Assembly (NCBI GenBank): GCA_039888615.1
Contig: JBDQQS010000005.1
DNA length: 64,000 bases
Origin: Flavimaribacter sp039888615
GTDB taxonomy: Bacteria > Pseudomonadota > Alphaproteobacteria > Rhizobiales > Rhizobiaceae
Reading direction: 5' to 3' (one strand)
Shown here in pieces: positions 1 through 8,206 of the stretch; the first letter of the stretch is position 1, and each line of letters begins with the position of its first letter. Under the pieces are notes generated by a model, which was given only the letters and a program-made list of their open reading frames with translations, was not told the DNA's origin and did no database searches. The translations under genes and the position numbers were made by a program.

Positions 1-926
1 CAGGTTTCGATGATCGTCTCAAGAATCCATGCGCGGTATTCGTCGCGCGCGCCGGGCTCCGGTTCATGCCCTGCCTGGGAGAAATAGGCCAGGAAGTAGT
101 TGGCGATCAGCGCGCCGACATCGAAGCCCATCGGTCCGTAGAAGGCGAATTCCGGGTCGATAACCCGTGTGTCGTCCGCGTTCACCATCACCGATCCGGA
201 ATGCAGGTCGCCGTGAACGAGCGCTTCCGTATGCGTGACGAAGCGCTGCTTCATTTCCGAGACAGCGATCTTCAGGTCGCGGTCGCTGCGCAATCCGAGC
301 GCCAGCTTGTCGAGTTGCGGCGTTGTCCAGCTGTTGAGTTCCGCATCGTGATAGGGATCGGTAAAGACGAGACTTTCGGTAATGTCGCACAGTTCGACAT
401 TGTCGCTGAACAGCGCCACGTCTTTCTTCTTCTCGCCCGCGTCCATATGCAGGTCTGACGTGCGGAACAACGTTTCCGCCATGAAGAGACCGATATCGCG
501 GGCGATCTTCGGGTAGATTGTACCGGCGATCAGCCCCTTGCGCAGAATGATGTGGTGGGAGAGATACTCCATCGCCACCAGCGCATGCGCGTCGTCGTAC
601 AGAAAGATCTCCGGCACCCGCGCCGTCACGCTGCAGGCTTTTGCCTGCCGTACGAGCGCATTGTATTCGAAGAAGGAGCGCTTCAGCGGCAATGGCCAGG
701 ATTCGCCGACGAGGCGCACATAGGGCAGGGCCTGCTTGATGATGACCGTATCGTCCGGTCCCTCGACGATGAAGACCAGGTTCAGGTTGCCGTCGCCCAC
801 CTCCGTCGCTCTCAACTGCGACGCATCGCCGCCGAGCCTGTTCATCAGTTCCGGTTTGTCTGCGATATAGTCCGCAATCGTGTCGACGGAAAAGGCTGTA
901 TAGCCTGGCGGTGTCTCAATCGTCAT
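1..926 (-). CDS. mtnK: S-methyl-5-thioribose kinase (3' end outside window)
   Basis: Cytosolic kinase that phosphorylates 5-methylthioribose at C1, the first step of methylthioribose (or 5-deoxyribose) salvage. The start is the ATG at 926 (reads MTIETPPGYTAF); the frame is open to the window edge, so roughly the first 308 residues are present and the C-terminus is missing. Seen: the N-lobe GDGNLNLVF nucleotide-binding strand typical of MtnK near residue 48, and the HGDLHSGSVMVN catalytic loop of the aminoglycoside-phosphotransferase/choline-kinase fold, followed by DPEFAFYGPMGFDVG, the metal-binding part. The gene is divergent from a sugar-type ABC importer, with 166 bp between the starts that hold an inverted repeat. 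MtnA, the usual next enzyme, may lie just beyond the left edge. The family call is confident; whether it serves methionine salvage or a carbon-salvage shunt is inference. Confidence 0.93.
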   Translation of the reverse strand, partial: MTIETPPGYTAFSVDTIADYIADKPELMNRLGGDASQLRATEVGDGNLNLVFIVEGPDDTVIIKQALPYVRLVGESWPLPLKRSFFEYNALVRQAKACSVTARVPEIFLYDDAHALVAMEYLSHHIILRKGLIAGTIYPKIARDIGLFMAETLFRTSDLHMDAGEKKKDVALFSDNVELCDITESLVFTDPYHDAELNSWTTPQLDKLALGLRSDRDLKIAVSEMKQRFVTHTEALVHGDLHSGSVMVNADDTRVIDPEFAFYGPMGFDVGALIANYFLAYFSQAGHEPEPGARDEYRAWILETIIET

Positions 927-1026
927 TGCCTCTCCCCGCAAATCCGGCCATCAGTCTCTCCGCACCCGACCGGTTTTCGCACTGCGCGCTATTGTTCGAC
1001 ATTCAGGTTAAGGCGTCAATTTGAAT

Positions 1027-1055
1027 AATGTCAAGGTATATTGACATTTGACAAT
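1027..1055. promoter_or_regulatory. Putative operator, inverted repeat plus ATTGTCA half-site
   Basis: AATGTCAA (1027-1034) and TTGACATT (1041-1048) form a perfect 8-bp inverted repeat around a 6-bp spacer. It is directly followed by TGACAAT (1049-1055), which is ATTGTCA on the other strand. The site lies between the divergent mtnK and ABC-importer genes. The same half-site occurs twice in front of the aldolase-dehydrogenase gene at 15003, next to a SorC-type regulator, so I infer that this regulator binds here. No convincing -35/-10 pair could be fixed. Confidence 0.55.
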
Positions 1056-1092
1056 TTACTTGCAACCATCCATGCCCCGGGGGAGAGGAGAT

Positions 1093-2658
1093 ATGGCGGA
1101 AACGTCGAACAATCAGGCGTCGAAAGATAACGTTCTGGACCTGAAGGATGTTGAAAAATCCTTTGGCTCCAATCGTGTTTTGCAAGGCGTCAATCTCTCC
1201 ATTTCGGCGGGCGAAGTGGTCGTTCTGATGGGCGCGAACGGCGCCGGAAAATCGACCCTCGTCAAGATTATCGCCGGCGTTCACAGCGCGGATTCCGGCT
1301 CGCTGACCCTTGACGGCAAACCCTTTATGCCCGCCACGCCGGCCGACGCCCTACGCGCCGGCGTGTGCATCGTGCATCAGGCGATCAACGATTGTGTGGC
1401 GCCCGATCTTTCGGTCGCCCAGAACCTGCTTCTAGACCGGCTGTGCAACGGTGAAACGGGCTTTTTCTTCGGCCGTGGCCGCGCCGCGCGCGAAGCCGGT
1501 AAAATCGCCGGCGCGCTTGACCTCGAGCTCGACATGAACAAACCGGTGCGCGAACTCGACCTCGCCGACCGGCAGCTTGTCGGCATATCACGCGCGCTCG
1601 CCCAGAACCCCAAACTCCTGATCCTCGATGAGCCGACTTCGTCGCTGTCGCAACGCGAGGCGGAGCGCCTGTTCGGCATCATCGACCGGTTGCGCCAGAG
1701 CGGAGTCGCGATCCTCTATATATCGCACCGCATGTCGGACATCCGTCGCCTGGCCGATCGCATCATCGCCTTGCGCGACGGCAAGATCACCGGCGTATTC
1801 GAACAACCGCTCAATTACGAGGCCGCCGTCAACGCCATGCTCGGCCATGGAATGGAGGTGTCGAAGAAGATCGCTGTCTCCCGCGGCGCAAAGATCTTCG
1901 AGGCGCGCGACGTTGTCCTCAAAACCAGTTGCGATCCGTTTACGTTTTCACTTTCCGGCGGGGAGATCGTGGTGATCACCGGCTTGGTCGGCACCGGAAA
2001 AAGCGAACTTGCGGAATGTCTGTTCGGCTTGCGCCAGCCGCCGACGGGAACATTCCAGCTTGACGGCAAACCCTATCAGCCGCTGAACAATCGCGACGCC
2101 GTGCGACAGGGCGTTTTCATGGCGGCCAAGGACCGGGCCAATTCCTCGATGATTCCGGGCTTTGACATATCGCAGAACCTGACGCTGCCTTTCCTGCCTG
2201 ATTTCACGGCGCTTGGGACGCTCCTGCGACGCAAAGAACGCAACAAGGCGAAAGAGATGATCGACTGGCTGGGCGTCGTCTGCCAGTCGGACCAGGATAT
2301 GCTGAGTTCGCTTTCCGGCGGCAATCAGCAGAAGGTCGTTATCGGCCGCTGGCTTTCCAAGGCCTGCCGACTTCTCGTGCTGGACGAGCCTTTCCAGGGT
2401 GTCGACATCCGCGCACGTGGCGATATCGGCAACAAGCTTCGCGAGACCGCAGGCGACCGCGCCACGCTGTTGATGACGGCGGAGCTCGACGAGGCGCTTG
2501 AAGTCTCCGACCGCATCCTCGTCATGAGCAATCACACCATCGTCGGCGAACACCGCACCGACAGCGTCGATATGGATCTGCTTCTGTCGCAGATTTCCGG
2601 CGCCGTCGTCTCACCGAACGCTGCAGCCGGATACTTCGGAAAGGACGGAATACAGTAA
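1093..2658 (+). CDS. Sugar ABC transporter ATP-binding protein (RbsA type)
   Basis: Double-ATPase energising subunit of a ribose/carbohydrate-type ABC importer (CUT2 family), about 521 residues as usual for RbsA. Two ABC domains are visible. The first has Walker A GANGAGKST, Walker B LLILDEPTSSLS and a degenerate signature region. The second has the altered Walker A GLVGTGKSE typical of CUT2 proteins and an intact signature LSGGNQQK with LVLDEPFQGVD. I chose the ATG at 1093 because GGGAGAGGAG sits just upstream; an in-frame TTG at 1048 would begin inside the putative operator. The permease gene starts 2 bp after its stop. With mtnK divergent, methylthioribose or another 5-deoxypentose is a likely substrate, but that is inference; the sequence alone only says sugar-like. 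Confidence 0.93.
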   Translation: MAETSNNQASKDNVLDLKDVEKSFGSNRVLQGVNLSISAGEVVVLMGANGAGKSTLVKIIAGVHSADSGSLTLDGKPFMPATPADALRAGVCIVHQAINDCVAPDLSVAQNLLLDRLCNGETGFFFGRGRAAREAGKIAGALDLELDMNKPVRELDLADRQLVGISRALAQNPKLLILDEPTSSLSQREAERLFGIIDRLRQSGVAILYISHRMSDIRRLADRIIALRDGKITGVFEQPLNYEAAVNAMLGHGMEVSKKIAVSRGAKIFEARDVVLKTSCDPFTFSLSGGEIVVITGLVGTGKSELAECLFGLRQPPTGTFQLDGKPYQPLNNRDAVRQGVFMAAKDRANSSMIPGFDISQNLTLPFLPDFTALGTLLRRKERNKAKEMIDWLGVVCQSDQDMLSSLSGGNQQKVVIGRWLSKACRLLVLDEPFQGVDIRARGDIGNKLRETAGDRATLLMTAELDEALEVSDRILVMSNHTIVGEHRTDSVDMDLLLSQISGAVVSPNAAAGYFGKDGIQ

Positions 2659-2660
2659 CC

Positions 2661-3638
2661 ATGCGTAATTTTGCAATCCGCTACGGATTTCTGCTGTTGC
2701 TTCTGGCGATCATCGTCTTTTTCTCGGTCATGGAGCCCGCCTTCATGTCGCTGCGCTCGATGGTTTTCGTCTTCCAGTCGGTGTCGATCACCGCGATTCT
2801 GGCGCTCGGCGTCACCGCGACGCTGGTTGTCGGCGGCTTCGATCTGTCGATCGGGTCTGTCGCCGCCTCCTCAATGATGGCGGCGTCCTACGCCATGGTC
2901 ATCTGGGGCGCCGGTTCGGTCGAGGCGGTGGCGCTGTGCCTGGCGGTCGGTCTCGCTGTCGGCTTCTTCAACGGCGTCCTTGTCGTCTACGCCCGCGTGC
3001 CGGATCTGCTGGCGACGCTCGGCACCATGTTCCTGCTTCTTGGTCTTCAGCTTATCCCGACCGCCGGGCGTTCCATCGCCAAGGGCATGATGCTGCCGGA
3101 CGGATCGACCGCCGAAGGCGCATTCGATCCGGGATTTCTGTTTCTCGGCCGTCACCGGTTGTACGACATTCTGCCGGTTTCCGTGTTGATCATGTTGGTG
3201 CTGGCGCTCGTCATCTGGTTCTTCCTCGAATTCACGCGCTGGGGCCGCGTCATGTATGCGATCGGCAGCAACGAACTGGCCAGCCGCCTTGCCGGAGCTC
3301 CGGTCAATCGCTACAAGATAGCCGCCTACATGATTTCGGGTTTTTCCGCCTCGATCGGCGGCATTCTGCTGGCGGCGCGTGTTGGACGCGGCGACGTCAG
3401 CTCCGGCAACAACCTGCTGCTGGATGCGGTCGCCGCGGCGCTGATCGGCTTCGCCGTTCTGGGCGCCGCGAAGCCAAACGCTTTTGGCACGCTTGTCGGC
3501 GCGATCTTCGTCGGTGTTCTATTGCAGGGAATGACGATGATGAATGCGCCCTACTACACGCAGGATTTCGTCAAGGGAGCGGTGCTCGTCATCGCGCTAG
3601 TGTTCACTTTCAGCCTTACAAAGGCTGCACGCAACTGA
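2661..3638 (+). CDS. Sugar ABC transporter permease (RbsC type)
   Basis: Inner-membrane channel subunit of the CUT2 importer encoded here, 325 residues and strongly hydrophobic with about eight to ten helices. The GVTATLVVGGFDLSIGSVAA stretch near residues 50-70 is the family hallmark, and the conserved ANRYKI-like cytoplasmic loop (VNRYKIAAYMISG) near residue 217 contacts the ATPase. The C-terminal GAKPNAFGTLVGAIFVGVLL-like segment is also typical. The gene starts 2 bp after the ATPase gene, so the two are probably translationally coupled, and it is followed by the binding-protein gene after a 65-bp gap. Substrate unknown from sequence. Confidence 0.93.
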   Translation: MRNFAIRYGFLLLLLAIIVFFSVMEPAFMSLRSMVFVFQSVSITAILALGVTATLVVGGFDLSIGSVAASSMMAASYAMVIWGAGSVEAVALCLAVGLAVGFFNGVLVVYARVPDLLATLGTMFLLLGLQLIPTAGRSIAKGMMLPDGSTAEGAFDPGFLFLGRHRLYDILPVSVLIMLVLALVIWFFLEFTRWGRVMYAIGSNELASRLAGAPVNRYKIAAYMISGFSASIGGILLAARVGRGDVSSGNNLLLDAVAAALIGFAVLGAAKPNAFGTLVGAIFVGVLLQGMTMMNAPYYTQDFVKGAVLVIALVFTFSLTKAARN

Positions 3639-3703
3639 CGCAGATGAGCGTCAGAAAGACAACCGGAGCCGACGGCGCCGGACAACAATGGAGGAATTTT
3701 GGA

Positions 3704-4759
3704 ATGCTGAATCATCTGACACGACGCATGGCAGTCAAGCTCGGCGTCGCCGCGCTGGCCGCCGGCGCAACCATCACCGGCGCGCTGGCGCAGGACAAAC
3801 CGGCGCCGTTCGACAATCCGGGCGACGTGAAGATCGCGCTGGTGCGCTATCTGTCCACCGGCGACTTCTTCCAGGCGTATCTTTCCGGCGTCGAACGCCA
3901 GGCCGAAGCCCTTGGCGTCGACCTGCGCGTCTTTGACTCCCGCCAGGACGCAGCCTTGCAGGCCGATATGGTCGACCAGGCGATCGCGCTCGGCGTCGAC
4001 GGCATCGTGGTCCAGCACGGCCTGACGGAATCGATGACGGAAGCCGTTCAGCGCGCGGTTGACGCCGGCATCAAGGTCGTCGCCTTCGACGTCAATGTCG
4101 AAAACGCCGCCGTTCCGCAGATCGAGCAGAGCGACCAGCTTCTCGCCCAGCTCGCCCTCGAACAGGCGATCAAGGACAATGGCGAGAGCTTCACGGCCGG
4201 CTATGTCTATGTGCCGGGCATCGCCCCGCTCGATCGCCGCGACGAAAAGTGGCGCGAGTTCAAGGACAAGTATTCCGGCATCAACGAGGTCGCCCAGTTC
4301 GGCACGCTCGACAATCCGATCGCCAATTCGGTCGCCAATCAGGCGTCCGCCGTCCTGCGCGCCAACCCGACGATCAACGTCATGTTCGCTCCCTATGACG
4401 AGTTCGCGAAGGGCGTGAAGATCGCGGTTGACGAGGCCGGCCTGAACAACGACATCAAGATCTACAGCGCCGACGTGTCTTCGGCCGATATTCAGGCCAT
4501 GCGTGAAGACGACAGCGCCTGGGTCGCGACCGCCGCCACCAACCCGGCCGTCGTGGGCGAAGTGTCCGTACGTGCGCTCGCCATGCTGCTTGCTGGCGAG
4601 GATCCGGGCCAGAGCGTCATCGTGCCGCCGACCCTGATCACCCGCGACATGCTGATGGATCTCGACATCGAGAACATGGAACAGCTTTCGGCCAAGCTGC
4701 CGCAATTCGCCCATGCCGATGTGGCGGTTCCGGCCTGGATGCCGCTTCCCGAGCGTTGA
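3704..4759 (+). CDS. Periplasmic sugar-binding protein (RbsB family)
   Basis: Substrate-capture subunit of the CUT2 importer, 351 residues. The start at 3704 has GGAGGA at 3690-3695 with 8-bp spacing. The N-terminus carries a signal peptide with a twin-arginine-like start (LTRRMAVKLG) ending at GALAQ. The periplasmic-binding-protein-4 fold is seen in the strand KIALVRYLSTGDFFQAYLSG, in QADMVDQAIALGVDGIVVQHG, and in KVVAFDVNVEN. The start differs from classic RbsB, so ribose is not assured. A strong terminator follows 27 bp after the stop, closing the three-gene operon. An upstream in-frame extension of this ORF overlaps the permease gene and is not real. Confidence 0.92.
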   Translation: MLNHLTRRMAVKLGVAALAAGATITGALAQDKPAPFDNPGDVKIALVRYLSTGDFFQAYLSGVERQAEALGVDLRVFDSRQDAALQADMVDQAIALGVDGIVVQHGLTESMTEAVQRAVDAGIKVVAFDVNVENAAVPQIEQSDQLLAQLALEQAIKDNGESFTAGYVYVPGIAPLDRRDEKWREFKDKYSGINEVAQFGTLDNPIANSVANQASAVLRANPTINVMFAPYDEFAKGVKIAVDEAGLNNDIKIYSADVSSADIQAMREDDSAWVATAATNPAVVGEVSVRALAMLLAGEDPGQSVIVPPTLITRDMLMDLDIENMEQLSAKLPQFAHADVAVPAWMPLPER

Positions 4760-4785
4760 TCGCGCGGGCAATTGAAAACCTCCCG

Positions 4786-4810
4786 GGGGCGGCCATTGGC
4801 CGCCCCTTTT
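4786..4810 (+). terminator. Rho-independent terminator after the sugar ABC operon
   Basis: Perfect 9-bp stem GGGGCGGCC / GGCCGCCCC with an ATT loop, followed by TTTT. It lies 27 bp after the binding-protein stop codon. Confidence 0.9.
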
Positions 4811-4904
4811 CATTGACAGGCGAAGCTCTGCGACTCTATCGGTAGGTTCGGAGCAAGGCTGAAGGGACAGTGGGATGAGGCTTGTCAAGAATCCCGATAG
4901 GATT

Positions 4905-4965
4905 ATCGCTCACCCGCGTGGACGCGCGGGTACCGGATTCCAAATCAGGTCTGGAATGAGGGAAG
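4905..4965. repeat. Intergenic palindromic repeat of the rhizobial GATTCCA/TGGAAT type
   Basis: Two adjacent imperfect hairpins: ACCCGCGT with ACGCGcGGGT, then ATTCCA (4937-4942) with TGGAAT (4952-4957). This matches from memory the small dispersed palindromic repeat seen between genes of many Rhizobiales. Its right end supplies the GGAATGAGGGAAG that serves as ribosome binding site for the next gene. Only one copy is in the window, so repetition cannot be shown here. Confidence 0.6.
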
Positions 4966-4969
4966 TTAC

Positions 4970-5884
4970 TTGAACCTGCTCCCGCCCCCCCTCAACGAGG
5001 TCTTGATCCGCAATCCGGCAGCGCCGCGTCTGCGGCGCGCATGGACTGGCAGCATCTCCGCGTTCCTGTTTTTGCTGTTGGCCTTCGCCACGCTCTCTCC
5101 GGCGGCGACGCAGCAGGTCACAGCGCCCTCCTATTGGGACCCGAACGAGCGCATCGGCGTTCCGGACCTGTCGGCGCGCGGGCGGATCCTCTTCGTCACC
5201 ACGGCCGATTTTCCACCCTTCAATTTTCTCGACCAGCAGAACCGGCTCGCGGGCTTTCACGTTGAACTGGTGCGCGCAATTTGCGAGGAACTGAAGGTGC
5301 TCGACCGCTGCCAGATCCAGCTTCTGCCCTGGGAGGAGCTGGAGCAGGCGATCGCTGACGGCAAGGCCGACGCCATTGTCGCCGGCGTCGCCATTACAGC
5401 GGAAGCTCGCGAAAAATACGACTTCACCCGGCCTTTCCTGAAGCTACCGGCCCGGTTTGCCCGCAACGAAGCCGTCGCCATCGAGGGCGACACAGCGGCG
5501 GCGCTTGCTGGCCACAGGGTTGGCGTTATCGCCGGAACCGCCCATGAAGCGATGTTGCGCGCGTTCTTCCCGGAGGTCCAGCCGGTTATCTTCGATAAAC
5601 AGCAATGGATGTATGATGGTTTGAAGAAGGGCGACGTCGACGCCGTCTTTGCTGACGGCGTGCAATTATCTTTCTGGCTTGGCAGCCAGGACGCCGATGG
5701 CTGCTGCGCCTTTTTCGACGGGCCTTATATGTCGCGCAGCTTTCTGGGAGAAGGCCTGGCGATCGCCGTCAACCCGCAGGATCCCGAACTTGTTCAGGCG
5801 CTCGACCACGCGCTGTTGGCCATGACGCGCAACGGCCGGATGACCGAAATCTACCGGCGCGCCTTCCCCTACGGTCTTTACTGA
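4970..5884 (+). CDS. Periplasmic amino-acid-type solute-binding protein (SBP family 3)
   Basis: Extracytoplasmic binding protein of the polar-amino-acid/glutamine family, 304 residues. A hydrophobic segment at about residues 27-47 (ISAFLFLLLAFATLSPAAT) acts as signal sequence or anchor. The SBP-3 domain starts at GRILFVTTADFPPFNF, continues with GFHVELVRAICEEL and has KADAIVAGVAITAEAREKYDFT-like elements (the DF.RPF turn is present). The only reasonable start is the TTG at 4970, behind GGAATGAGGG. No permease or ATPase is adjacent, so it is an orphan; it may feed a distant transporter or act as a sensor. A repeat element lies directly upstream. Confidence 0.82.
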   Translation: MNLLPPPLNEVLIRNPAAPRLRRAWTGSISAFLFLLLAFATLSPAATQQVTAPSYWDPNERIGVPDLSARGRILFVTTADFPPFNFLDQQNRLAGFHVELVRAICEELKVLDRCQIQLLPWEELEQAIADGKADAIVAGVAITAEAREKYDFTRPFLKLPARFARNEAVAIEGDTAAALAGHRVGVIAGTAHEAMLRAFFPEVQPVIFDKQQWMYDGLKKGDVDAVFADGVQLSFWLGSQDADGCCAFFDGPYMSRSFLGEGLAIAVNPQDPELVQALDHALLAMTRNGRMTEIYRRAFPYGLY

Positions 5885-5900
5885 GAGCCTGTCTGGCGAC

Positions 5901-6320
5901 TTAATGCTCGATTGTGCGGAAGCGGGCGCGCGCGCCGCGCTCGATGGCGGCGCAGGTCAGCTTGTCGAGGCTGAGCCGGTCGCGCAGGATCTGCAACAGC
6001 CGCAGTTCCTCCTGCTCGACATGCAGGTCGGCGGCGGCCACTTCAACCGCCAGCGCATAAGCCGTGTCGTAGAGATGGTGCGGCAGGGCGTCGTGGACGA
6101 TCAGCATCACCGTATCGAGACCGTCGTCCTCGCTCAGGATCGCGCCGCAATCGCGCGAAATGCGGACCAGCCGCTCCTCGTCGAAATCATCGAAGATCGG
6201 CAGCGTCCGCGTGATGTTGCCGATCTGGGCAAGTTCGCGGTCGGTCATGGTGGAATCCACGGCTGACATGGTGACCATGATGTAGATGAGGGCATCCTGG
6301 GTGGTGATGGGTGCGGACAT
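5901..6320 (-). CDS. TerB-like (tellurite resistance B family) protein
   Basis: Soluble helical protein of 139 residues. It resembles the TerB/DjlA N-terminal helical bundle: acidic D/E-rich helices with MTMSAVDSTMTDRELAQIG near residues 15-33 and the second half-repeat VAAADLHVEQEELRLLQIL. The alternating acidic residues at these two places match the metal-binding sites of TerB-like proteins. The start was set at the ATG at 6320, because longer in-frame reading runs into non-coding sequence and toward the divergent lysyl-tRNA synthetase gene. Role unknown; such proteins are common single genes in rhizobia. Confidence 0.8.
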   Translation of the reverse strand: MSAPITTQDALIYIMVTMSAVDSTMTDRELAQIGNITRTLPIFDDFDEERLVRISRDCGAILSEDDGLDTVMLIVHDALPHHLYDTAYALAVEVAAADLHVEQEELRLLQILRDRLSLDKLTCAAIERGARARFRTIEH

Positions 6321-6525
6321 AAAGGATCTCTTGCAGCAGAATCGATTGGTTGCCGCTAACCTATGTATCGCGGTGTCCGAGTGCAAGCGCCTTTCCGGCG
6401 CTTCCAAATTCCGCGCCTCACATTGACCTTGCGAAGCATCGGGACTAGGGTCCGCGCGCCTGGCCAGAGCCCCGAGATTGCGGCGGGTCGGGCGATGTTC
6501 ACTGAAATAACCGGAAAGCAGAAAG

Positions 6526-8190
6526 ATGAGTGAAAACCGTCTCACCGAGATCGATCTTGACGAAGATATGATTGCGGCAGCGGCTGAATCAAAAGCCTGG
6601 CCGTTCGAGGAGGCGCGCAAACTCGTCAAACGCTACGAGAAATCCGGCTACCCGGAGCCGATCCTGTTCGAGACCGGATACGGCCCTTCGGGATTGCCGC
6701 ATATCGGCACCTTCGGCGAGGTGGCGCGCACCTCAATGGTGCGCCACGCCTTTCGCGTGCTGACGCGCGACGCCGTGCCGACGAAGATCCTGTGTTTCTC
6801 CGACGACATGGACGGCCTGCGCAAGGTGCCGGACAATGTGCCGAACCGCGAGATGATGGAAACCTGGCTTGGCAAGCCGCTGAGCCGCGTGCCCGATCCG
6901 TTTTCAGATGACGGCGTATCCTTCGGCGCCGCGAACAACGCGCGGCTGCGCGCCTTTCTTGACCGTTTCGGCTTCGATTACGAATTCGCGTCCGCGACCG
7001 ACTACTATACGTCGGGCCGATTCGACGAGGCGCTCATGCGCATGCTCGCTGTCTACGACGAGGTGATGGCGATCATCGCGCCGACGCTTGGCGAGGAGCG
7101 CCGCGCCACCTACTCGCCCTTCCTGCCGATCTGTCCGCGGACCGGCGTTGTGCTGCAGGTGCCGATGATCGCGCGCAATCCGGAAGCCGGCACGGTCACC
7201 TATGTCGACCCGGAGACCGGCGAAGAAGTCGAGACCGCCGTCACCGGCGGCAAGGTGAAGTGCCAGTGGAAGGCCGACTGGGCGCTGCGCTGGTTTGCGC
7301 TCGGCGTCGACTACGAGATGGCGGGCAAGGATCTGATCGACAGCGTGACGTTGTCATCGAAGGTTTGCCGCGCGCTTGGCGGTCCGCCGCCGGAGGGCTT
7401 CAACTATGAACTCTTCCTCGACGAGAACGGCCAGAAGATATCGAAGTCCAAGGGCAACGGGCTCACCATCGACGACTGGCTGACATACGCCTCCGAGGAG
7501 AGCCTCGCGCTCTACATGTTCCAGAAGCCGAAGACGGCCAAGAAGCTCTATTTCGACGTCATCCCGAAGGCCGTGGACGAGTATTTCACCTTCCTTTCCG
7601 CCTATGGGCGGCAGGACTGGAGGACGCGTCTCAACAATCCGGTCTGGCACATGCATGAAGGCACTCCGCCGGCAATCGACAATCCGGTGCCTTTCGCGAT
7701 GTTGCTGAATCTCGTCAGCGCTTCGAACGCCGAAAACAGCGACGTGCTGTGGGGCTATATCACCCGCTATGCGCCGGGCGTGACGGCGCAAAGCCACCCG
7801 CATCTCGACCAGCTCGTCGCCTATGCGATCCGCTATTTCAACGATTTCGTCAAACCGACCAAGGTTTTTCGCGCGGCGGACGATGTCGAGTTGAACGCCT
7901 TGCGCGGTATCGACGGAAAACTGGCCGCCCTGTCGGCCGGCGCCGATGGTCAGGAGATCCAGAACGCTGTTCTCGATGTGGCGCGCGCCATCGAGCGCTA
8001 TCAGGACGCCTCGAAGAAGGGGCCGGACGGCGGCGTCGGCGTGTCGGGTAGCTTCTTCCAGATGCTCTATCAGGTGCTGCTCGGCCAGGAGCGCGGACCG
8101 CGCTTCGGCTCTTTCGTCGCGCTTTACGGCGTCGACGAGACGCGTGCGCTGATCGCCAAGGCGCTGGCCGGAGAACTTGCCGCGGCGTGA
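6526..8190 (+). CDS. lysK: Lysine--tRNA ligase, class I
   Basis: Charges tRNA-Lys with lysine in the cytosol. The 554-residue length and the class I Rossmann motifs identify it as the archaeal/alphaproteobacterial type, not the class II LysS of enterics. The HIGH element is PHIGT at about residue 62 and the KMSKS element is KISKS at about residue 305. The inserted domain carries GGKVKCQWKADWALRW and the C-terminal part is the helical anticodon-binding domain. Start ATG at 6526 follows GGAAAGCAGAAAG. It is divergent from the TerB-like gene. No class II synthetase is in the window, so this is probably the only housekeeping enzyme. Confidence 0.95.
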   Translation: MSENRLTEIDLDEDMIAAAAESKAWPFEEARKLVKRYEKSGYPEPILFETGYGPSGLPHIGTFGEVARTSMVRHAFRVLTRDAVPTKILCFSDDMDGLRKVPDNVPNREMMETWLGKPLSRVPDPFSDDGVSFGAANNARLRAFLDRFGFDYEFASATDYYTSGRFDEALMRMLAVYDEVMAIIAPTLGEERRATYSPFLPICPRTGVVLQVPMIARNPEAGTVTYVDPETGEEVETAVTGGKVKCQWKADWALRWFALGVDYEMAGKDLIDSVTLSSKVCRALGGPPPEGFNYELFLDENGQKISKSKGNGLTIDDWLTYASEESLALYMFQKPKTAKKLYFDVIPKAVDEYFTFLSAYGRQDWRTRLNNPVWHMHEGTPPAIDNPVPFAMLLNLVSASNAENSDVLWGYITRYAPGVTAQSHPHLDQLVAYAIRYFNDFVKPTKVFRAADDVELNALRGIDGKLAALSAGADGQEIQNAVLDVARAIERYQDASKKGPDGGVGVSGSFFQMLYQVLLGQERGPRFGSFVALYGVDETRALIAKALAGELAAA

Positions 8191-8206
8191 GGCTTTGCCT
8201 CTCGCC

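Noticed and set aside
2936..3703. Long in-frame extension upstream of the sugar-binding protein
   Set aside because: It overlaps the permease gene in another frame and has no conserved content; the ATG at 3704 has a strong ribosome binding site and begins a signal peptide.
4910..5260. Minus-strand ORF beginning MTSLIPDLIWNPV
   Set aside because: Its start lies in the dispersed repeat (such peptides are a known artefact of it) and the rest is the antisense of the binding-protein gene.
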